A stretch of DNA of 9,842 bases from Promethearchaeota archaeon (GTDB lineage: Archaea > Asgardarchaeota > Lokiarchaeia > Sigynarchaeales > SOKP01). Positions 6,121 through 9,842 of this stretch are shown here, piece after piece. The stretch is taken from positions 1 to 9,842 of the forward strand of contig WJKD01000810.1 of NCBI GenBank assembly GCA_014729315.1, read 5' to 3'. Every line of letters starts with the position of its first letter. Position 1 is the first letter of the stretch. The notes under the pieces are model-generated. The model searched no databases, was not told the origin of the DNA, and saw nothing but the letters and a program-made list of their open reading frames with translations. A program made the position numbers and the translations under genes.

Positions 6121-6330
6121 ATGAATAAACAGAGTTTGTTTGATCGGTCCACTATTAGTTTTATAGAGAATCTTAATTATCAGATTGACCACTCGAGTCC
6201 TTATCCATCTTCCTATAAAATCCCGTTTAATTTACGAGAAAATGAGGATAAAATCGTTGGAAATCATTATAAAGAAGCGTATAAACTAATTATCTCGGAT
6301 CTCATTAAAAAATTTAGAGAAAAAAAATAA
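6121..6330 (+). CDS. Unrecognised small protein (69 residues)
   Basis: I do not recognise this protein. It is 69 residues long and hydrophilic, with no membrane segment or signal peptide, no cysteine and no metal-binding pattern. The N-terminal half (SLFDRSTISFIENLNYQIDH) is followed by a proline/serine-rich link (SSPYPSSYKIPF, 25-36) and then a likely amphipathic helix (HYKEAYKLIISDLIKKFREK, 49-68) with a basic end. The pattern would suit a small adaptor or nucleic-acid-binding protein, but that is speculation. Support for a real gene comes from GGAG eleven bases before the ATG and a correctly placed TATA-like box at 6066-6074. The stop also lies just 36 bases short of the convergent yjbQ end. 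It is divergent from the GTPase gene across 247 bases. Confidence 0.6.
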   Translation: MNKQSLFDRSTISFIENLNYQIDHSSPYPSSYKIPFNLRENEDKIVGNHYKEAYKLIISDLIKKFREKK

Positions 6331-6366
6331 AAGAATAAAACTAAAGCTTGGTTGACTTAATAAAAT

Positions 6367-6789
6367 TTATTCTCCTACCATCGATACGTACAAAGTTCGA
6401 GTTCTTGATTTTTCGTCCAATTCTAGAAGTATAATTTGCTGCCAGGTTCCTAAAATCACTTTACCGTTTTGAAAAGGGAAAGTTTGAGATGTCTTTAATA
6501 AAAAGCTTCTTAAATGTCCCGCTCCGTTATGATCTCCCCATGTTTGATGGTGTTTGTAATCTCTGTCGTAAGGAATGATCTTTTCGAGAAACTCTTCGAT
6601 ATCGTGTTTGACCAATCCTGGCTCGTATTCTGTGGTAGAGATTGCTCCAGTCGAGCCAGCGACATGCACGTTAACGATTCCATTTTTTATATCACTTTCT
6701 CTTACAGCATTTTGGACTTGGTCGGTAATGTTAATAACATCGCAGTAAGGTTTTGTATTAACCTTAAAGGTCTTTACTTTTACGGTCAT
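6367..6789 (-). CDS. YjbQ family protein (UPF0047, secondary thiamine-phosphate-synthase type)
   Basis: A 140-residue single-domain protein of the YjbQ/UPF0047 family, found across archaea and bacteria. The family signature is complete: VNVHVAGSTGAISTTEYEPG (39-58), HHQTWGDHNGAGHLRS (80-95) and ILGTWQQIILLELDE (112-126), with the closing basic SRTR. Conserved polar residues that likely line the active pocket include H42, E54, H62, D86, N88 and H92. Family members form trimers, and bacterial ones can substitute weakly for thiamine-phosphate synthase; the true physiological substrate is unsettled. No thiamine gene lies nearby, so context does not help. The ATG at 6789 gives the standard length. 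It is convergent with the 69-residue gene and divergent from the 142-residue gene. Confidence 0.93.
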   Translation of the reverse strand: MTVKVKTFKVNTKPYCDVINITDQVQNAVRESDIKNGIVNVHVAGSTGAISTTEYEPGLVKHDIEEFLEKIIPYDRDYKHHQTWGDHNGAGHLRSFLLKTSQTFPFQNGKVILGTWQQIILLELDEKSRTRTLYVSMVGE

Positions 6790-7022
6790 ATTTTAATATG
6801 GTTTTGACGACTTTTTTAATTTGCTCTATAATGTTTTTAGATTATGCGCATCGACAATCTTTCTGTGATTCTGCACATATAATTTAAAATTCATACTATA
6901 ATATCTTAAAAATTAAAACAAGATTAGAGCAAATGCTATAATAACCCTCTGATATAGAATTGCCACCTAATATAAGGATGCTAACTTTTCGACTAAGATC
7001 TACGAAATAAAAAGTTTTAATG

Positions 7023-7038
7023 TGAAAATTTATTATTT
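7023..7038 (+). promoter_or_regulatory. BRE plus TATA box of the 142-residue gene
   Basis: TGAAAA (7023-7028) precedes TTTATTATTT (7029-7038). The expected transcript start is near 7059, giving a leader of about 15 bases. A nearly identical TTTATTATTA stands before the coiled-coil gene at the right edge. Confidence 0.5.
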
Positions 7039-7073
7039 CTGGAAGATTTTTAATAACAAATTAAACGTAGTGA

Positions 7074-7502
7074 ATGGTATTGAACGATCGACTAAAAGAA
7101 TTTTTAAAGAAAATCCACGACGATAAAAATAAGATCCCAGAATATATCACCATAACGATAAAAAAACCTAAGAAGATTCTCGATTTTAAGATTAGAAAAG
7201 AAGATTCTAATATTTTAAAAGTTATAGCACACGAAGAAGACAGAAGGGGTTGGTTTCTTCATTCTTATCACATTCCTATTAAAAATCTTGGTATTGATGA
7301 AGACGCAAAAAATAAGGAAATTCTCCCTTATCTCAACGATCCCCGTTTGATCACTGCCGATAAATCAACTAAAGAATTGATGGAAGAAGTTCTTCGGAAA
7401 TACATCGAAGTTTTAGCAGAAAGAAAGAAGCATTACTTTAGGACAAAAAGATTTAAAGTTAAGAAAGAATTCAGAACTGGAACTCAGATGAAAGGTTTTT
7501 AG
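7074..7502 (+). CDS. Unrecognised basic protein (142 residues)
   Basis: I do not recognise a family here. The protein is very rich in charged residues, lacks cysteine and has no membrane segment. Residues 1-20 form a likely amphipathic helix (LNDRLKEFLKKIHDDKNKI). Residues 24-70 look like beta strands (YITITI, ILDFKI, ILKVIAHEE, WFLHSYHIPI). Residues 97-117 form a helix (KSTKELMEEVLRKYIEVLAE). The tail from 117 to 142 is strongly basic (RKKHYFRTKRFKVKKEFRTG), which suggests contact with nucleic acid or ribosome; this is inference from charge alone. A TGA immediately before the ATG in frame fixes the start, and a good BRE/TATA pair precedes it. It lies 106 bases before the MBL gene on the same strand, but that gene may have its own promoter. 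Confidence 0.82.
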   Translation: MVLNDRLKEFLKKIHDDKNKIPEYITITIKKPKKILDFKIRKEDSNILKVIAHEEDRRGWFLHSYHIPIKNLGIDEDAKNKEILPYLNDPRLITADKSTKELMEEVLRKYIEVLAERKKHYFRTKRFKVKKEFRTGTQMKGF

Positions 7503-7608
7503 TGTCTAAATTAAGACGCGCATTCCTACAGAAAGCAAATATTTAGGGTAATACGAGATTGTATTTTTAATTCTTAGATTAATTATAATCCTAAAATTTC
7601 ATAAGAAT

Positions 7609-8418
7609 ATGATCGACCCAAATCATCATTTTAACGTTGTTAAACTTAAAGATAGGATCTATTCAATTCAGGAGAATATTTCCAAAATTCATCCCGCATA
7701 CACGAACGATCCTTTGAATCTATATTTATTAGTGGGGAATAATAAAGCACTTTTGGTGGATACGGGATGCGGGATTTCCCCCTTAAAACCAATCGTGGAT
7801 CAAATTATTATGGAAAAAGAACTTGTTGTAGTTAACTCGCACGCTCATTGGGATCATGTCTTAGGAAATAACGAATTTAACGAAGTTTATATTCACGAGA
7901 ACGAAGCAGTGGTTGTATCTGCCCCTTACAATTTATCGTTTTTTAAATATGCACGCGTTAAGCATTATGCAGATCGAAATTATATTATAAAACCCGCAAA
8001 AAGCATTATAAAGTTGAAAGACGGAGATATTTTTGAATTGGGCGGTTTAAATGTAAAAATTATTTACTCTCCAGGACATTCCCCAGGTTCAATATGTTTG
8101 CTAATTGATAATAATCTCCTTTTTACGGGAGACGTAGCTTATTATGGCGACCAATTCTTGTCTAAAAAGCCACCCAATCCTCAAATTCTTAACACACTTT
8201 CAAATCTAATGGATGTTTGTAAAGAGAATAATGTGTTTGAACTATTTCCCTCGCATAGGAAAACACTTTGCTCTAGAACGCTTCTATCAGAACTTTACGA
8301 AGGAATTTCTAATCTTAAAAATTTGTGGCATAAACGAAAAACTATCGATTTTTTTCACTCGTGGATAATAAAGGATGATGAAAACGACAAGTTCAGGTAT
8401 ATCATTCCAAAATTTTAA
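7609..8418 (+). CDS. Metallo-beta-lactamase-fold hydrolase
   Basis: A 269-residue protein with the full metal-binding set of the MBL fold: HAHWDH (78-83: H78, H80, D82, H83), H157 in SPGHSPGS, D175 in FTGDVAY and H216 in FPSHRKTL. The opening strands (NLYLLVGNNKALLVDTGCG, 37-55) are typical. A dinuclear zinc or iron centre that activates water is therefore expected. The arrangement resembles glyoxalase II-like hydrolases rather than RNase J/CPSF nucleases, since there is no beta-CASP domain. The substrate cannot be read from sequence. It is cytoplasmic, with no signal peptide. The last 40 residues (HKRKTIDFFHSWIIKDD and on) lie beyond the core motifs. A weak TATA-like TTTTTAATT at 7564-7572 could give it its own short-leader transcript. 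It is convergent with trmI across 57 bases. Confidence 0.92.
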   Translation: MIDPNHHFNVVKLKDRIYSIQENISKIHPAYTNDPLNLYLLVGNNKALLVDTGCGISPLKPIVDQIIMEKELVVVNSHAHWDHVLGNNEFNEVYIHENEAVVVSAPYNLSFFKYARVKHYADRNYIIKPAKSIIKLKDGDIFELGGLNVKIIYSPGHSPGSICLLIDNNLLFTGDVAYYGDQFLSKKPPNPQILNTLSNLMDVCKENNVFELFPSHRKTLCSRTLLSELYEGISNLKNLWHKRKTIDFFHSWIIKDDENDKFRYIIPKF

Positions 8419-8475
8419 CGATCAAGACGAATAAAGAAGAAGACTTCCATTTAACAGTAAGAGGGTCAATTGAAT

Positions 8476-9339
8476 TTATCTTAAAGGCATGCCCTCGAAG
8501 CTTACAAATTCTTCCTTTTCGGGTTTTTTACCAATGTAAGGATTTTCGATATTCTCAATTTTTCGACCAAATGTAATATAACCCGTATGACCTACCATCC
8601 TTGTTTGAGGTCGCGTTGCGTTCGCTTTGACTTGCAACTCTCGTTTTAATAACTCATACGAATTTATCTCGAAAAAATTGTTCTTTTTTAAAGCGAAAAA
8701 AGTTTTCTTGACTTGCTCTATAGTTGGAGAGAAGGAAACTATAGAACCCCCTAATTTTAAATACCCTTCAATTGGACCGATTGCTTCCCATGGTTGAGGC
8801 ATGTCCAACACTATAGAATCTACTTCCTTAATAGGTAATCTATCCTCTAATATATTCGCTTTTTGAATAGATACGAACTCCTCTAAACCGAGATTGGAAA
8901 TATTTTTCCTTGCTTTATTGACAGAATGGATGTTCATATCGAATGAATAAACACGTCCATATGGTCTGATATAGGAGGCTAAAATACAAGTTAGAGCTCC
9001 TGAACCACATCCCGCTTCCAGAACGATACTTCCCGGACAGATTCCAGAATACATCAAGATCAACCCAGCGTCCTCGGGATAAATTATCTGCGTTCGACGG
9101 CTCATGTAAAGCACATAATCTGAAGGATAAGGTTTTAATGCGATGAATTTATACCCTTGTTTGTCATAAGGTTTTGAAAATACAACTGAACCAAATGGTT
9201 TGCCAATTAATTCATTTAGATCAACGATTCCTTTATGAGTTTGGAATTCTTCGTTTTTTTGAACTTGAACTAACCATCTTCTTTTACTATCAAGTACCAA
9301 AAATATTAAAGAATTTTCCTTGATTCTTTCCTGTTCCAT
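8476..9339 (-). CDS. trmI: tRNA (adenine-N1)-methyltransferase, TrmI type
   Basis: This enzyme makes 1-methyladenosine in the T-loop of tRNA using S-adenosylmethionine; archaeal TrmI acts at position 58 and often also 57, and works as a tetramer. The 287-residue protein has a small N-terminal beta domain (about 1-75, with FQTHKGIVDLNELIGKPFGS) and a Rossmann-type methyltransferase domain. Family marks are SRRTQIIYPEDAG (80-92), the SAM motif I VLEAGCGSGALT (106-117), motif II VYSFD (130-134), the catalytic-loop DMPQPWE (179-185, D179) and RMVGHTGYITFGR (247-259). The ATG at 9339 gives the usual family length. A 28-residue polar tail follows the last strand. It is divergent from the coiled-coil gene, and no obvious partner gene adjoins it. 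Confidence 0.95.
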   Translation of the reverse strand: MEQERIKENSLIFLVLDSKRRWLVQVQKNEEFQTHKGIVDLNELIGKPFGSVVFSKPYDKQGYKFIALKPYPSDYVLYMSRRTQIIYPEDAGLILMYSGICPGSIVLEAGCGSGALTCILASYIRPYGRVYSFDMNIHSVNKARKNISNLGLEEFVSIQKANILEDRLPIKEVDSIVLDMPQPWEAIGPIEGYLKLGGSIVSFSPTIEQVKKTFFALKKNNFFEINSYELLKRELQVKANATRPQTRMVGHTGYITFGRKIENIENPYIGKKPEKEEFVSFEGMPLR

Positions 9340-9457
9340 AATTAGAATTATAATCCTTTTTGTGATAAAAATAAATTAAAAAAGAATAATTTTAGTTAAA
9401 TTAATGAATGTATTAATGTAAAATTTAAAATAAATAATATATTGAATATTATAAGAA

Positions 9458-9474
9458 AATTCTATTTATTATTA
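9458..9474 (+). promoter_or_regulatory. TATA-like box of the coiled-coil gene
   Basis: TTTATTATTA (9465-9474) follows an A-rich stretch ending in AATTCTA. The usual spacing puts the transcript start at about 9494-9495, exactly at the ATG, so this mRNA is probably leaderless; no ribosome binding site is visible. Confidence 0.45.
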
Positions 9475-9494
9475 TTGATCAATGAAAACCTTTT

Positions 9495-9842
9495 ATGAGC
9501 AAAAATAAAACCTCTCACTCTCGACCTTCATATAGAGATTTACAAGCTCAAATAGAAAGCTATCGAAAAAAACGAGATAAATTAAATCAAAAAACTAAAG
9601 AATATATTAATGGTTTACAAAAGATAGAAGAAGAAATCCATAACCATTTAAAAACCGCGCGGGATGTCTATAAGAAAAAGCGTGATATGTGGAATAAGAG
9701 AGTTAAAAAGTTAAAAAGCAAAAAAATTGAATATAAAAACTTACTTGACAATCTATTCGAAGAGAAAAGAAAAGTACAGAGAAGTAGGGGCAAAGAACAG
9801 CCGAAATATGTTTCGATTAAACAACTTGATTATAAGATTGAA
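9495..9842 (+). CDS. Archaeal long coiled-coil protein, N-terminal part (cut by window end)
   Basis: The first 116 codons of a reading frame still open at the last base. The protein is almost all charged residues in a heptad-like pattern and should be a long alpha-helical coiled coil. After a short polar start (MSKNKTSHSRPSYRDL) come blocks such as YRKKRDKLNQKTKEYI (23-38), YKKKRDMWNKRVKKLKSKK (59-77) and LLDNLFEEKRKVQ (83-95). A linker with YVSIKQLDYKIE follows at the cut. The repeated K-K-R-D-x-x-N pattern and the closing I-x-x-L-x-x-K-I-E resemble archaeal coiled-coil proteins of the COG1340 type, whose function is unknown. An in-frame TGA at 9483-9485 excludes an upstream start. The leader is apparently absent. 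It could instead be another coiled-coil family, since the pattern is low in information. Confidence 0.8.
   Translation, partial: MSKNKTSHSRPSYRDLQAQIESYRKKRDKLNQKTKEYINGLQKIEEEIHNHLKTARDVYKKKRDMWNKRVKKLKSKKIEYKNLLDNLFEEKRKVQRSRGKEQPKYVSIKQLDYKIE

Noticed and set aside
6514..6807. 97-codon plus-strand frame opposite yjbQ
   Set aside because: It is antisense to the fully conserved YjbQ motifs and has no family resemblance or promoter of its own.
7609..8418. Idea that the MBL protein is an RNase J/CPSF-type nuclease
   Set aside because: At 269 residues it has no beta-CASP insertion, and the motif order fits small-molecule MBL hydrolases.
1..9842. tRNA, rRNA, CRISPR array, insertion sequence or defence genes
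   Set aside because: No intergenic stretch shows the GC-rich cloverleaf pattern expected against this AT-rich background, no regularly spaced repeat was found, and no transposase, nuclease-effector or toxin/antitoxin motif appears in any translated gene.

Overview
The window looks like a piece of an AT-rich archaeal chromosome, most likely from an Asgard (Lokiarchaeia-like) archaeon. Archaeal assignment rests on several independent points. The tryptophanyl-tRNA synthetase is of the archaeal/eukaryotic type. The tRNA m1A methyltransferase is of the TrmI type, and the coiled-coil protein at the right edge resembles an archaeal family. Upstream regions carry BRE/TATA-like boxes instead of -35/-10 elements, and several starts appear leaderless or nearly so. 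The Asgard inference rests mainly on a full-length GTPase that resembles eukaryotic Rag/Gtr proteins along its whole length, including a C-terminal roadblock-like domain. No mobile element, CRISPR array, tRNA or rRNA was seen.

Layout, left to right. Bases 87-2341 hold three minus-strand genes, each apparently with its own promoter: an Lrp/AsnC-type regulator, a two-domain VOC (glyoxalase-fold) protein, and the methionine sulfoxide reductase MsrB. From 2646 onward the strands alternate almost gene by gene. A plus-strand nucleic-acid-binding candidate (SAP-like region, coiled coil, winged-helix-like region) is followed by hisI on minus, trpS on plus and the Rag-like GTPase on minus. Then come an unrecognised 69-residue protein on plus, a YjbQ-family protein on minus, an unrecognised basic 142-residue protein on plus and a metallo-beta-lactamase-fold hydrolase on plus. 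The window ends with trmI on minus and the start of a long coiled-coil protein on plus, cut by the window end. The two gaps longer than 300 bases (543-981 and 2342-2645) hold promoter-like elements and only doubtful short reading frames.

The genes do not form one pathway. They are a mix of core information processing (TrpRS, TrmI), metabolism (HisI, MBL hydrolase, VOC protein, YjbQ), oxidative repair (MsrB), regulation (Lrp-like) and small-GTPase signalling. Because most neighbours are convergent or divergent, operon logic says little about function. The only same-strand neighbours are Lrp/VOC/MsrB and the 142-residue protein/MBL pair, and all are separated by gaps of 100 bases or more. The most interesting items are the Rag-like GTPase, the SAP-like/coiled-coil/winged-helix protein and the unrecognised small basic proteins. 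I saw no sign of a defence system or other multigene novelty.
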